DNA from: a virus
Virus record (IMG/VR): IMGVR_UViG_3300008267_000389
Location: 1 to 23,615 of that record
Length of the DNA stretch: 23,615 nt
Direction: 5' to 3' (one strand)
Under the pieces are notes generated by a model, which had not been told where the DNA came from, did not search any database, and saw nothing but the letters and a program-made list of their open reading frames with translations. The position numbers and the translations under genes were made by a program. Positions 13,541 to 21,690 of this stretch are shown in pieces; positions within the stretch are counted from its first letter, which is position 1, and the number at the start of each line of letters is the position of its first letter.

Positions 13541-15024
13541 TATTTTAGGCTCCCAAAGTCAACGACCTTGCCGCCGCTAGAGGCTGCTGGCGCAGGTGGT
13601 TCGCCTTGATTCTTGTAATCATAAGTCATGTCATAGGCCTCACGCAAACGCTGCTTGGATGACCTAGTTGCGCCGGCCGCTTCTCTTAACGCTCTGCTCA
13701 AATCGGTGGTGTCTTGTGTGCGGTTGATAGGCGCAAACGCATCGCGCAAGTATTGACCTTCTTGGTTTGATACGTTGCCCAACGCGCCGCCAGTAGGAGA
13801 CGCAGAGCGCATGTTTTGCAATTCTTGAAAACCGCCTCTAGCGACAATGCTGTCGTACAAGGCTTGTGCTGCGCGCGCTTCTTTGGTGACCGCAGGTGTG
13901 CGGCCATAAAGCAAACCTGAAATACCTGATAAGCCAGGATGGTTGGCCAATTTTTCCAAATCAGCAGTCAATCTATCTGCGCTTGACTCAAATGTTTTAA
14001 TCGCAGATGTGGCGGCAGGGAATTTAGCTTCACGTGTTTGAATTTCTTTTGGTGCTAGCCCTTCCATTGCGTTTGCAGGGGTCATACCTTTGCTTATAGC
14101 TTCTTCACGGCTGACATAGATTGGTTTGCCGTTTGGCCCAACAACCGCAACTGGTGGTTGAGGCTGTGGAGGCTGTGGAGGTGGTCGGCTCTGTTGAGCA
14201 ATTTGTATTTTTTGCGCTTGAACATTTGCTGGCAACGGCACGTCAGAGTACGTTCCAACTGACTTAGGCGCGCCACCAAGCCCAGGTGTTTGAACTACTT
14301 GCTTTTGACCGCCTTGGTCAACAACAGATGTAGTTGGCTTGTTCAACTCCATGAACTTTTCAACGCCTAATTTAGACTGATTCAAAAAGTTAGCAAAGGC
14401 TTGTGGGCCTTGGTTAATTGCTTGCTGAACACGTGCAAGAGACTGGTCTAGCGTAGTTCCATATTTTGCTAATTCAGGGCCAAGAATGGGGTGCGCGTGA
14501 CTTGCCTTAACCCAGTTTATATACGCTTGCGGCGCGGTGGGGTCAGCGGGGTCAATTGTGTCCAAAAATTGTCGAGATTGTTTTAGCGTAGCGTCAACTA
14601 ACTCAGATTTTTGTTTAGCTAAAATAGTTGGTTGCGCTTCAACTTCACCTTGTAATTTTTGTAAAGCAAATGGTTGCGCTTTTACTTTACCTTGCGCTTC
14701 TTCAAGCAAAGCCTGTTCTTTATCTGCTTCAGTCAGCGTTTTTTCAATCCCAGGTAACTTAGACCCAAAGCCACCTCTAGCCAAAGATTCACGTAGAAGG
14801 TTGCGGTTTATTTTTCCTGTGGTTGGATCGTACGCTTTTGCATACGCTTCATTAAGAGCGTTCAGCGTTTCTTCTTCACGTTTTGCCGTACCTAATTGGT
14901 ATTTCGCCAACGCATTTTGATTGCGCGCGTTTTGAATTTGCGCTATTTGGCTGTATTGAGCGAGAGGATTTTCAATTTGTACTGGTCTAATGCCAAGAGC
15001 AATGTTTGAGTCTATGGTTGCCAT
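13540..15024 (-). CDS. ejection (internal virion) protein, gp20-position (494 aa)
   Basis: ATG 15024 has GGGAG upstream. The protein is mostly helical and Gln/Ala-rich: an N-terminal helical part (ALGIRPVQIENPLAQYSQIA, NALAKYQLGTAKREEE), a middle with an Ala/Gln-rich pattern, and a proline/glutamine linker near residues 283-293 (PPPQPPQPQPP). A second helical part (TSAIKTFESSADRLTADLEK, RTQDTTDLSRALREAAG) follows. Position between the gp7-like and gp16-position proteins supports an ejection protein. Sequence similarity to P22 gp20 itself is not evident to me, so the role is mainly from synteny. Confidence 0.7.
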   Translation of the reverse strand: MATIDSNIALGIRPVQIENPLAQYSQIAQIQNARNQNALAKYQLGTAKREEETLNALNEAYAKAYDPTTGKINRNLLRESLARGGFGSKLPGIEKTLTEADKEQALLEEAQGKVKAQPFALQKLQGEVEAQPTILAKQKSELVDATLKQSRQFLDTIDPADPTAPQAYINWVKASHAHPILGPELAKYGTTLDQSLARVQQAINQGPQAFANFLNQSKLGVEKFMELNKPTTSVVDQGGQKQVVQTPGLGGAPKSVGTYSDVPLPANVQAQKIQIAQQSRPPPQPPQPQPPVAVVGPNGKPIYVSREEAISKGMTPANAMEGLAPKEIQTREAKFPAATSAIKTFESSADRLTADLEKLANHPGLSGISGLLYGRTPAVTKEARAAQALYDSIVARGGFQELQNMRSASPTGGALGNVSNQEGQYLRDAFAPINRTQDTTDLSRALREAAGATRSSKQRLREAYDMTYDYKNQGEPPAPAASSGGKVVDFGSLK

Positions 15025-15027
15025 GTT

Positions 15028-15768
15028 TTACGCTCCCAACGCTTTAATAAGCGCTTGATTTTGCATATAGCCTAAACCAGTACCTAACGCGCTTGTCAAC
15101 GCGTTTGCTTGGCCAACATACCCCGACGCGCGGGCATTTGCGCCGCCAATCAAAGCATTTGAAGCATTTGCGCCGTAATTGCCAAGAGATGCGTTAATGT
15201 CAGATGTCATAGATTGGCCATAGTTGCCAATTGTGTTGGCGGTACTTTGACCTTGCCCAGCCAAACTTTGCAAAGGTTGCAACAAGTTAGCGCGGTTGGT
15301 TTGGTAACGATTAAACGCGTTGGTGTATTCTTGCGATCCTAAATCTTGGCCAAATCTTTGCAATGCTTTGCCGGTGCCGCCTGACAGCAAACCGCCACGG
15401 GCTGCGGCAGATCGCTCCAAGGCTTTTGTACCTTCACTTAGGCGAAACGCGTAACCTGGGTCGGCTTGAAAATCAGACATGCCAAAGTCCCTAGTTGCTG
15501 AACCGTAGCCTTGCGCGCTAGTGTTACCGCTTAACCCAAGCACATCCATCAAACGATTTTGGCCTTTTATGCCTGCCTGGCGAAATGGCTCTTGCAACGC
15601 AACATTAGCCGCGTATTGTTCCCTTGCCAACGCAATCTGTTGATCGGAAATGGCTTTGGACATATCAGCGGACTGCGACGCCGCTTGAGATTGCGCGCTA
15701 GCAGCTTTGCCCGATGCCTGTGAAGTTAGGTAAGCACCACCTATAATTGCTGTTGCTACTGCTGACAT
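15028..15768 (-). CDS. gp7-like DNA-transfer (ejection) protein (246 aa)
   Basis: ATG 15768 has AAGGAG upstream and overlaps the cupin-SET gene by 13 bases. The N-terminus (VATAIIGGAYLTSQASGKAA) is a hydrophobic small-residue helix typical of P22 gp7-type proteins. It is followed by a QIALAREQYAANVALQEPFR helix, the conserved FQADPGYAFRLSEGTKALER / AARGGLLSGGTGKALQRFG core, and a Gly/Asn/Ser/Ala-rich tail. In P22, gp7 leaves the virion first and helps form the envelope conduit for DNA. This family call is well supported by the core motif and gene order. Confidence 0.82.
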   Translation of the reverse strand: MSAVATAIIGGAYLTSQASGKAASAQSQAASQSADMSKAISDQQIALAREQYAANVALQEPFRQAGIKGQNRLMDVLGLSGNTSAQGYGSATRDFGMSDFQADPGYAFRLSEGTKALERSAAARGGLLSGGTGKALQRFGQDLGSQEYTNAFNRYQTNRANLLQPLQSLAGQGQSTANTIGNYGQSMTSDINASLGNYGANASNALIGGANARASGYVGQANALTSALGTGLGYMQNQALIKALGA

Positions 15769-16625
15769 GTCAACTCCTTAAATTCAATGCCCGACAACGC
15801 CAAAGCCTGTCGGTAGTCAATTGTTATTTCAGTACCCATATCGCCGCCTTTGCATCCTTCAATGTCAACTAGCGCGACAAGATCAATATCGCCGTTGGGT
15901 AATTTAACCATTTCGGCGTTTGGTGTTTTTGAATGGTTGGTAAACCGGCCACCTTGTGTCCGATAGCCGTCTATTCTGGCCGCGCAAATGATGTCACCTG
16001 ATTTTAGTGGTGAAGTCAAAAACAAACCTTTGCCTTCGATAGGCGACTCAGCTACACGCGTAATTTGACTATCAACCCATTTTTGATCGTACTCGTTTTC
16101 AGATTGCTGTTTGGCCAATTCATGGGGAATGCCGCATTCATCAAGCAACTTAAAATAGTCTTCGCGGTCTTCCACGCGGTTTAATTTTTCAACCGCTAAT
16201 TTAGCTTGTTGGTCTTGCAACCACTCTTCGCTTTTCTCAACAAAAAAAGCTTCCACTGCGTCTGGGTCTGTCAATTCAGTGGCGTAAACATTTTGCCAAA
16301 CCATGTCTTCTAAGATATACCCAATTTTGCGTCCAGCTTTGCCGGTAAAGATCATTGGCGCGGTCAACACTTGAGTGCCGCCGTCGTCTTTAACGATCAT
16401 TACCGCGCCGCGCAACATGATGTTTAAATGGTCAAATTTTTGTTTGTGGCCAATGGCCAAAGTGCCCGCTGGCATAAAAACTTCACGGATGCACACCCCT
16501 GGGCCAAAGTGATGGACAACAGAACATTTCACTTGTGGAAATTGCAGAAGCGTTTGCTCAGGCTTATCCAACATGCTTAATTGCTTTAGCGCAAGTTCGC
16601 CTGTTTGGACTACGACGTCGTTCAC
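15756..16625 (-). CDS. cupin-SET fusion: putative protein-lysine methyltransferase (289 aa)
   Basis: The start is GTG 16625 (GTGA junction with the previous stop, GGGAG upstream). Residues 45-115 look like a cupin barrel (REVFMPAGTLAIGHKQKFDH, LRGAVMIVKDDG, MIFTGKAGRK), with H60 and H66 as possible metal ligands. A charged helical linker spans 120-185. Residues 188-275 have the SET motifs: GKGLF (198-202), RFTNHSKTPNAE (227-238, the NHS-x-x-PN AdoMet site) and EITIDY (266-271, catalytic Tyr). The SET core is short and lacks post-SET cysteines. Seen: motif set and order. Known: SET proteins methylate lysines. Inferred: activity, target and virion or ejection-linked role, from position before the gp7-like gene. 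Confidence 0.78.
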   Translation of the reverse strand: MNDVVVQTGELALKQLSMLDKPEQTLLQFPQVKCSVVHHFGPGVCIREVFMPAGTLAIGHKQKFDHLNIMLRGAVMIVKDDGGTQVLTAPMIFTGKAGRKIGYILEDMVWQNVYATELTDPDAVEAFFVEKSEEWLQDQQAKLAVEKLNRVEDREDYFKLLDECGIPHELAKQQSENEYDQKWVDSQITRVAESPIEGKGLFLTSPLKSGDIICAARIDGYRTQGGRFTNHSKTPNAEMVKLPNGDIDLVALVDIEGCKGGDMGTEITIDYRQALALSGIEFKELTCQQ

Positions 16626-16957
16626 GAAATCTCCCGACCGCTGACGCGGATGTTGATGGCGCTGGCTGTTCCGGCGATTGTAGAAATAAAACTGCCAGGA
16701 GACAATATCTGGCCAACAAGTTCAGGAAAAGTGTAAACCTCAGACGCACCCAAAGATTTGGTTTTAGTGATCAGATTTCGGTCACCTGCCGTGTCGGTGT
16801 AGGTCACCAAGTTCACGCTAATCGTGGCAGATGACGCGCTAAAATTGGTGGCAGTAAATTTATCAATGATGGTTGTGACGTTGACGGCAGTGTACTGAGT
16901 TGTCTGCGTGGCTTCAGCAACTTTAGCGGGGATAAGGTTTTTTGCCGTTACGGTCAT
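16622..16957 (-). CDS. small beta-rich virion-module protein (111 aa)
   Basis: ATG 16957 has AAGGAA upstream, and the stop overlaps the GTG of the cupin-SET gene. The sequence is beta-rich with a Thr/Val/Ser content typical of head or tail accessory proteins (YTAVNVTTIIDKFTATNFSA, SATISVNLVTYTDTAG, SEVYTFPELVGQILSPGSFI). It has no signal or membrane segment. I do not recognise a named family. Coupling to the next gene hints at a common role. Confidence 0.62.
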   Translation of the reverse strand: MTVTAKNLIPAKVAEATQTTQYTAVNVTTIIDKFTATNFSASSATISVNLVTYTDTAGDRNLITKTKSLGASEVYTFPELVGQILSPGSFISTIAGTASAINIRVSGREIS

Positions 16958-16966
16958 GGTCTTTCC

Positions 16967-18391
16967 TTAAACAACGACCCAAGTAGAGCCGGAAGAAACG
17001 GTCACCGAAATACCGCTGTTTACAGTCACAGGGCCAGCAGACAAACCATTGTTTGCAGTGGCGATAGTATAGCTTGTGGCCACCGTATTGGCGTTAATTT
17101 GTATACCATTGCTAGAAACATGCGCCAAAGCCGTCAATTCGCCTGTAGATGGCTTGTACAGGTAGTTGGCGTTGCTGGTGTAGATTGTAGTTGGCGTGCC
17201 AGTCGTGGCCGCAGCAAACAGCGGGTACAAGTTGGACGCCGTGGCTGTGTCGTTGCTGATTGACGCGCCCGACACCACCGTTGCCCATGTGCCGTCACCC
17301 CGCCAATAAGTCGAGGCCGACGCGCTGGTGCCGCTGTTCAAGTTGGTGACCGGCAAGTTGCCGGTGACTTGAGTGGCCAAGCTCACGTTGCTCAAGGTGC
17401 CGCCCAGCGTGATGGTGCCTGTGGTCGTGATTGGACCACCTGTCAGCGTGATGCCGTTGACCGTACCGCTGGTGGCCACCGAAGTGACCGTGCCGCCAGA
17501 GTTGCTTGAGTTGATGGTTTGATTGGGCCAACTGCCTGTAATGGTCACGTTGGTGCCCGCTACCAGCGCAGGTGTGGCCGTGCCTGAGCCGCCGTTGGCC
17601 ACCGCCACAATGCCCGTCACGTTGGACGCAGTGCCAGTAGTGTTTTGGTTCAGCGTGGGTACATCCGCAGCCACGATGGCTCGGAAGACAGGCGCGCCTG
17701 CCGAGCCGTCGGGCGCGGCAAAGAAAAAGTTGGCCGTTTGACTGGCCAAGGTGCCGGTCAGGGTGCCTGTTGTTGTAACTGGCGAGCCGGACACAGTAAA
17801 AATGGCGGGTAGGGATAACCCTACAGAAGTGACCGAACCGCCGCCAGTGCCCGCGCCAATGGCCGTACGGAAGCTGGCCGCGTCTAAAGCGCTAATGGTG
17901 TTGTCGGCGTTAAATTGAGGAAATGTGATCGCGCTGGGGTTGGTCAACGTAAACATGTTGCCACCAATGGTGGTGGCCCCCAAAGACGTGCGGCCAGTGG
18001 CTGCTACCAAATTGGTTGCGCCGCCGTCCCATTGCAGCCGTTCAGAATAAGCCGTATCCCATTCAGTCTGCTTGGCGGTGGTAGGGATTGAGTAGCCTGC
18101 CGTAAATGTCACCGCCAAAGTGCCCGCAGACGTGATGGGTGAGCCTGTAACGGTCAGGCCGGTTGGTACGGTCATGGCCACCGAAGTCACCGTACCAAAA
18201 TAATCTTCGCCTGCGCCGGTTGGTGGGCCAATTTGCAATTCATCCAATGATGTCGTGTTGCTGCCGCCGCCGGTCAAGTTAAACAAGTTTAAAAAGAACC
18301 GATACCATTCACGCGACATCAAGCCTGTCCTGGGGTCAATAAAATCGACCCGCGAGGAAGGTATGTTCGTTATATTAAGTAATTCAGGCAT
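16967..18391 (-). CDS. tail fibre with repeated VTSV modules (474 aa)
   Basis: ATG 18391 lies inside the end of the gp10-like gene (8-base overlap). Residues 1-42 ([34 protein letters not shown]) form a conserved adaptor found on short-tailed phage fibres. Three internal repeats of the form G[T/S]VTSV...GGP/GSP[IV]T..GT start near residues 66, 185 and 300. Linkers such as [20 protein letters not shown] and [10 protein letters not shown] separate them. The end (SYTIATAN to SGSTWVVV) resembles the 219-aa fibre. It takes the position of P22 needle gp26 but shows no coiled-coil needle. I infer a receptor-contacting or tail-closing fibre. Confidence 0.76.
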   Translation of the reverse strand: MPELLNITNIPSSRVDFIDPRTGLMSREWYRFFLNLFNLTGGGSNTTSLDELQIGPPTGAGEDYFGTVTSVAMTVPTGLTVTGSPITSAGTLAVTFTAGYSIPTTAKQTEWDTAYSERLQWDGGATNLVAATGRTSLGATTIGGNMFTLTNPSAITFPQFNADNTISALDAASFRTAIGAGTGGGSVTSVGLSLPAIFTVSGSPVTTTGTLTGTLASQTANFFFAAPDGSAGAPVFRAIVAADVPTLNQNTTGTASNVTGIVAVANGGSGTATPALVAGTNVTITGSWPNQTINSSNSGGTVTSVATSGTVNGITLTGGPITTTGTITLGGTLSNVSLATQVTGNLPVTNLNSGTSASASTYWRGDGTWATVVSGASISNDTATASNLYPLFAAATTGTPTTIYTSNANYLYKPSTGELTALAHVSSNGIQINANTVATSYTIATANNGLSAGPVTVNSGISVTVSSGSTWVVV

Positions 18392-19826
18392 TGGTCGGGC
18401 TTAGTATTAACTCAGCACCGACAATGGCAATCTTTACCGGATCGGTGCCAGACACCTCATAAACTCTGTCCCGCAACTTGAGAGTCATGCCCAATCGCCG
18501 CCAAAAGACGCGGTGAAAGTATTGCCCAATTTTGCCCATTGATGACCAATGCTCATTGCTCCATGTGTGGCCACCATCATCTGACCAACGCAACATGACT
18601 TGCGGGTCGTTGCCTTGACCAGTGACCAATCCAATGCCTGATTGGCAATCTAATTGCAGACTGTGATGGGCGGTGCGTTTTAGGTTATTTTGGCCAGTAG
18701 GTAGTGCTCTCCATGACCGCAGCCATTTTTGAATGCCACCATTGTCAGCAAATACATCAAGGTCAAAACGGTAGATATTGCCGTTTTCATAATCGCCCAC
18801 AATAATGTTGCCGCCAAAATTACACTGGCAGTTGGAACGGTGGCGCATAAATGCACCGTTGTCCCATCCTGCGCGCTCATGCCACGCGCCGGTGGCTACG
18901 TCGTAAACCCATGTGGCGTTGCCGGTGGGGAACGTCAGCACGTAAAAAGCGTGGCCTTCTTGCTGATACGTGTAGGCAATGGCGTCAGCCAAATTGCCGT
19001 ACTGGGCAATTGCATACTCAACCGCATGGGTAGAAACCCTTGTGCCGGTGTAGCCGTTGGCTCGGTAGACGATGCCTTGGCCACGGGCGTCAGTGCCTAG
19101 CCAGAACAAACCGTTGTCCAGCTTGGCAATGGAAAAAGTAGCCACACAACCAATTTCGTTAAACGCGCCTTGAATGCGGGTCAAAGGAAAGTCGGCCAAG
19201 CCCGCGTCGTACCAAACTTCGACCGAATCAGTACCAAACAGCCATGCTTCGCGGTGGTCAACAATCAAGCCAACCAAACCGTCAGGCGAGCCTTCGGCGC
19301 TGGCAAAATCCAACGCGTCGATCTGAGTACCTTCAAAAATGCTGGTGACCCACACTCTTTGGCTATTAGGTTGGGTAAACACAAAATAGCCGTCCAAATA
19401 ACCCACAGTCAACGCGCCAGGGAAATCTGGGTCAGTGATTTGTTGAAAGACGTTGGTGACTTCGTTGTAGATGTAGCTAGGGCCGTTGCAGGCAAAAAAG
19501 ATCTGTGTGCCGTTGTCAGCAATGGAAACTGGACCAGTGCCCGACACTGTGCCCAAAAGCGTGGGAGTGCCGGTCATGCTACTAAGCTTGAATACTTGAA
19601 CGCCCGACACGACGTAGAAGTCAGTGCCGTTTGTTTGGTGCGCCCACAGCCCACGGATAGGGCCTGTGCCGATCGTTTGCAAAAATTGAAGGCCAGGGCA
19701 ACGGCTCAGGAAAGCGGCCTCTTTGCCGCCCTCTGGAATGACCTCTGGGAACAGATTGACCATGCGATTGTCGGCAGCATTGACGCTGCGCGCAACGTAG
19801 CTGGAGCCAAGAATCGGGGTTTTCAT
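18384..19826 (-). CDS. P22 gp10-like packaged-DNA stabilisation tail protein (480 aa)
   Basis: ATG 19826 shares its A with the TGA of the gp4-like gene; a TTG one codon upstream is an unlikely start. The protein opens with [19 protein letters not shown] and [14 protein letters not shown], then reads as a series of beta-propeller-like blades ([60 protein letters not shown]). It matches the Phage_stabilise/P22 gp10 family, whose P22 member has about 472 residues, so it is full length. In P22 six copies close the tail hub after gp4 and stop DNA leaking. Confidence 0.88.
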   Translation of the reverse strand: MKTPILGSSYVARSVNAADNRMVNLFPEVIPEGGKEAAFLSRCPGLQFLQTIGTGPIRGLWAHQTNGTDFYVVSGVQVFKLSSMTGTPTLLGTVSGTGPVSIADNGTQIFFACNGPSYIYNEVTNVFQQITDPDFPGALTVGYLDGYFVFTQPNSQRVWVTSIFEGTQIDALDFASAEGSPDGLVGLIVDHREAWLFGTDSVEVWYDAGLADFPLTRIQGAFNEIGCVATFSIAKLDNGLFWLGTDARGQGIVYRANGYTGTRVSTHAVEYAIAQYGNLADAIAYTYQQEGHAFYVLTFPTGNATWVYDVATGAWHERAGWDNGAFMRHRSNCQCNFGGNIIVGDYENGNIYRFDLDVFADNGGIQKWLRSWRALPTGQNNLKRTAHHSLQLDCQSGIGLVTGQGNDPQVMLRWSDDGGHTWSNEHWSSMGKIGQYFHRVFWRRLGMTLKLRDRVYEVSGTDPVKIAIVGAELILSPTNA

Positions 19827-20542
19827 CAATAGTTACCGGCGTAGATGTTGAACCGCTGACGTGAGGCCACAATGGCGTAAGGCATAGACATGATGTCGTC
19901 AGGATTGTTGATGCGCTTTAGATTGCGCTTGCTGGTCATTGCAATTCGTTGGACTTGGGGGCTTGGTTCAACGCCAAACTCAGGTGCAATTTCCATTGCC
20001 AAGTTGTACGTAAAAGCTCGCAAATAGCCTGGTGGAAACAAGATATTGGTCACCAAAGTGGCGGGCTGAGTCAATTCTTGGACGCTTACAAAATGCCATT
20101 CCAAGTCACGTGTAGGACGTGGGTAAATGTACATTTCAACATCGGGGTAAGTCATGTTGACAAAAATGACTTGCGGGTATGTTGACGTTACAGTCTTAAC
20201 TGCAATGCCGTTGTATTGTTGTTGATTGATAAATTTAATGCCATAAGACACGTTAGTGCCCGCATCGCGGTAGTAGGTGGCGTCATCCAGCAAAACTGGG
20301 CGCAAGCCTACAAAGTTACCTGATGGGCCAAGAGTGCGCTTAATTTCACCGGCAGGCCAAGTAAATATCTGATCTTGGGTGCTAAAAACCGATAGGCGTT
20401 CAGTGTTCCATGAATCAATCATTTGATTCAGCGCCATCAGCGAATCTTGAGACACGGACGCAGAAGTTGTTTCGCCTTCAGCCAACACACCAAGCAATCG
20501 TAATGCTCTATTAATTTGATCGCCAGCAGTGTAGATGGCCAT
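19826..20542 (-). CDS. P22 gp4-like tail adaptor (head completion) protein (238 aa)
   Basis: The start is ATG 20542, two bases after the previous stop. The N-terminus (AGDQINRALRLLGVLAEGE, SLMALNQMIDSWNTERLSVF, IFTWPAG) is characteristic of gp4-type adaptors that bind the portal. The C-terminal half (LFPPGYLRAFTYNLAMEIAP, VQRIAMTSKRNLKRIN) also fits. P22 gp4 additionally has muralytic activity; here no separate catalytic motif is visible. Position just ahead of the gp10-like gene matches P22 order. Full length. Confidence 0.85.
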   Translation of the reverse strand: MAIYTAGDQINRALRLLGVLAEGETTSASVSQDSLMALNQMIDSWNTERLSVFSTQDQIFTWPAGEIKRTLGPSGNFVGLRPVLLDDATYYRDAGTNVSYGIKFINQQQYNGIAVKTVTSTYPQVIFVNMTYPDVEMYIYPRPTRDLEWHFVSVQELTQPATLVTNILFPPGYLRAFTYNLAMEIAPEFGVEPSPQVQRIAMTSKRNLKRINNPDDIMSMPYAIVASRQRFNIYAGNY

Positions 20543-20544
20543 GT

Positions 20545-20742
20545 TTATGCTCCTTGTTCGACCACCTCTGGTGATCGGCTACGACGACGTTTGACTTCCA
20601 GTTCGTTGACGACAGGAGCCGCCTCAACAGGCGTGTCTAAAGTATATCGTACCCAGCCATTTTTTTCATCTTCTACGGCTTCAAGTTCCATAGTTGCAAC
20701 TTTGGCACCGTGAACGGGATGAGACATGTAGATAACAGACAT
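20545..20742 (-). CDS. small head-module protein with basic patch (65 aa)
   Basis: The frame from ATG 20742 gives 65 residues: SVIYMSHPVHGAKVATMELE, a GWVRYTL strand, then a Pro/Val/Glu region, a basic KRRRSRSP patch and an acidic end. The open frame continues to a TTG at 20814, but that would place a strong hairpin (20750-20774) inside the coding region and overlap the upstream gene. ATG 20742 has no clear ribosome binding site and lies seven bases past the hairpin. Function unknown; perhaps a minor head protein. Confidence 0.6.
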   Translation of the reverse strand: MSVIYMSHPVHGAKVATMELEAVEDEKNGWVRYTLDTPVEAAPVVNELEVKRRRSRSPEVVEQGA

Positions 20743-20749
20743 AGTTTGA

Positions 20750-20774
20750 AAACGGGGGCTTTTGGCCCCCGTTT
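20750..20774 (-). terminator. terminator-like hairpin after the second 135-aa head gene
   Basis: A perfect 10-bp stem (AAACGGGGGC with GCCCCCGTTT) closes a 5-base loop, ending two bases beyond the stop of the upstream gene. The U-tract on the minus transcript is short (UUUUC), so partial termination or 3'-end protection is more likely than a full stop. Confidence 0.72.
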
Positions 20775-20776
20775 GG

Positions 20777-21184
20777 TTAGGCTGCGCCGTGGATAACGCA
20801 GAAGTTGATGACAACAGCTTCAGACAGCGAGCCGCCTGAAATGTTACGTAACGTGATGCTGACAGAACCAGTAGCTAGCGCGTTGGCAAATACGTTGTAT
20901 GAGCCAGCGGTAGCTTGACCACCAGAGATAGTCAAAATCACGGTGTCGTTTGCACTGATAGTGCTATTGTTTAACGTGAATGTTGCGTTAGTGGCAGTTG
21001 CCAAAGACGCGTTATTCATTGTGATGCGGCCCATGCTTTTGTCCAGCGTTACCGCTGTCGATTTGCTTGTTGCCTGTGTCACAGTACCTTGAGCAGACGC
21101 AGCGTAGCCGATCTCCTCAGTTGCGTACATAGTGCTAAATTCAGGATCTAGATATGCAACGCCAGTGGCTTTTGTGTTTGACAT
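20777..21184 (-). CDS. probable head decoration protein, second of two (135 aa)
   Basis: ATG 21184 has AAAGGA upstream. The protein is Thr/Ser/Ala/Asn-rich and all-beta in character (AVTLDKSMGRITMNNASLAT, TNATFTLNNSTISANDTVIL, GSYNVFANALATGSVSITLR). Small all-beta proteins encoded directly after the coat gene are commonly decoration or head-accessory proteins. It has the same length as its upstream neighbour and a similar composition, although the sequences are not clearly alignable by eye. Cys occurs once, near the end (INFCVIHG). Its gene is bounded by hairpins on both sides. Confidence 0.66.
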   Translation of the reverse strand: MSNTKATGVAYLDPEFSTMYATEEIGYAASAQGTVTQATSKSTAVTLDKSMGRITMNNASLATATNATFTLNNSTISANDTVILTISGGQATAGSYNVFANALATGSVSITLRNISGGSLSEAVVINFCVIHGAA

Positions 21185-21202
21185 GATTTTTCCTTTAAGA
21201 AA

Positions 21203-21218
21203 GGGCCCCGAAGGGCCC
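21203..21218 (-). terminator. UUCG-loop terminator hairpin between the two decoration-like genes
   Basis: On the minus transcript GGGCCC, UUCG, GGGCCC form a 6-bp all-GC stem with the very stable C(UUCG)G tetraloop, followed by UUUCUU. It lies between the stop at 21227 and the ribosome binding site of the next gene. Confidence 0.75.
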
Positions 21219-21226
21219 CATCAGGT

Positions 21227-21634
21227 TTACATCAAAAATGCAGAGTAAGCTGCGTCGCCAGTCTTCACAAAACGGTATGTGTATGCACCGAAACGTGGGA
21301 CAGTGACAGAGCCATAGATCGTGATACCTGTGCCAGCCGTGACTGGAACGGTAGACGATGCGCCTGTGTTGTTGTTGTTGCAAATAGTCAAGCTGAAAGC
21401 TGAACCAACTTTTGCACTTGGGATAGCTGCATCAAGCAACGCTGCTGTGGGCAGAGTCACTGTCAATGTAGCGTCCGAGGCTTTTGCACAAACAACCAAA
21501 CCAACTGCTACCTGAGCAGCAGTCAATGTGGTGTCCGCAGTCAAAGACGTGGGGATTGTTTGAACTGTGAGTTGAGCTTCTGTCAGATTGCCGTCACCAA
21601 CTTGGTAACCGCCTGCGCCATTAGGTAATGCCAT
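21227..21634 (-). CDS. probable head decoration protein, first of two (135 aa)
   Basis: ATG 21634 has AAGGAAA upstream. The sequence is Thr/Ala/Val-rich and beta-type (GYQVGDGNLTEAQLTVQTIP, SDATLTVTLPTAALLDAAIP, TVPVTAGTGITIYGSVTVPR, YTYRFVKTGDAAYSAFLM). Position straight after the coat gene and its own terminator suggest high expression and a capsid-surface role. I cannot name a family. GAYTYRFVKTGDAAYSAF resembles the beta end of phage tail/head trimers. Confidence 0.66.
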   Translation of the reverse strand: MALPNGAGGYQVGDGNLTEAQLTVQTIPTSLTADTTLTAAQVAVGLVVCAKASDATLTVTLPTAALLDAAIPSAKVGSAFSLTICNNNNTGASSTVPVTAGTGITIYGSVTVPRFGAYTYRFVKTGDAAYSAFLM

Positions 21635-21668
21635 GATAAATTTCCTTAAAAAAGATTGAACAATGAAA

Positions 21669-21682
21669 GGGGCCGAAGCCCC
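21669..21682 (-). terminator. UUCG-loop terminator hairpin after the coat gene
   Basis: On the minus transcript GGGGC, UUCG, GCCCC form a 5-bp GC stem with a C(UUCG)G tetraloop, followed by UUUC. It starts nine bases after the stop of the coat gene. Flanking AAA and UUU may add pairs beyond one mismatch. Confidence 0.75.
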
Positions 21683-21690
21683 GTTTCAAT

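Noticed and set aside
14149-14193. GGCTGTGGA direct repeats
   Set aside because: They encode a Pro/Gln linker in the ejection protein; short low-complexity coding, not a separate element.
19170-19832. 220-codon plus-strand open frame
   Set aside because: It is antisense to the gp10-like tail gene, and no domain is visible; a codon-bias shadow.
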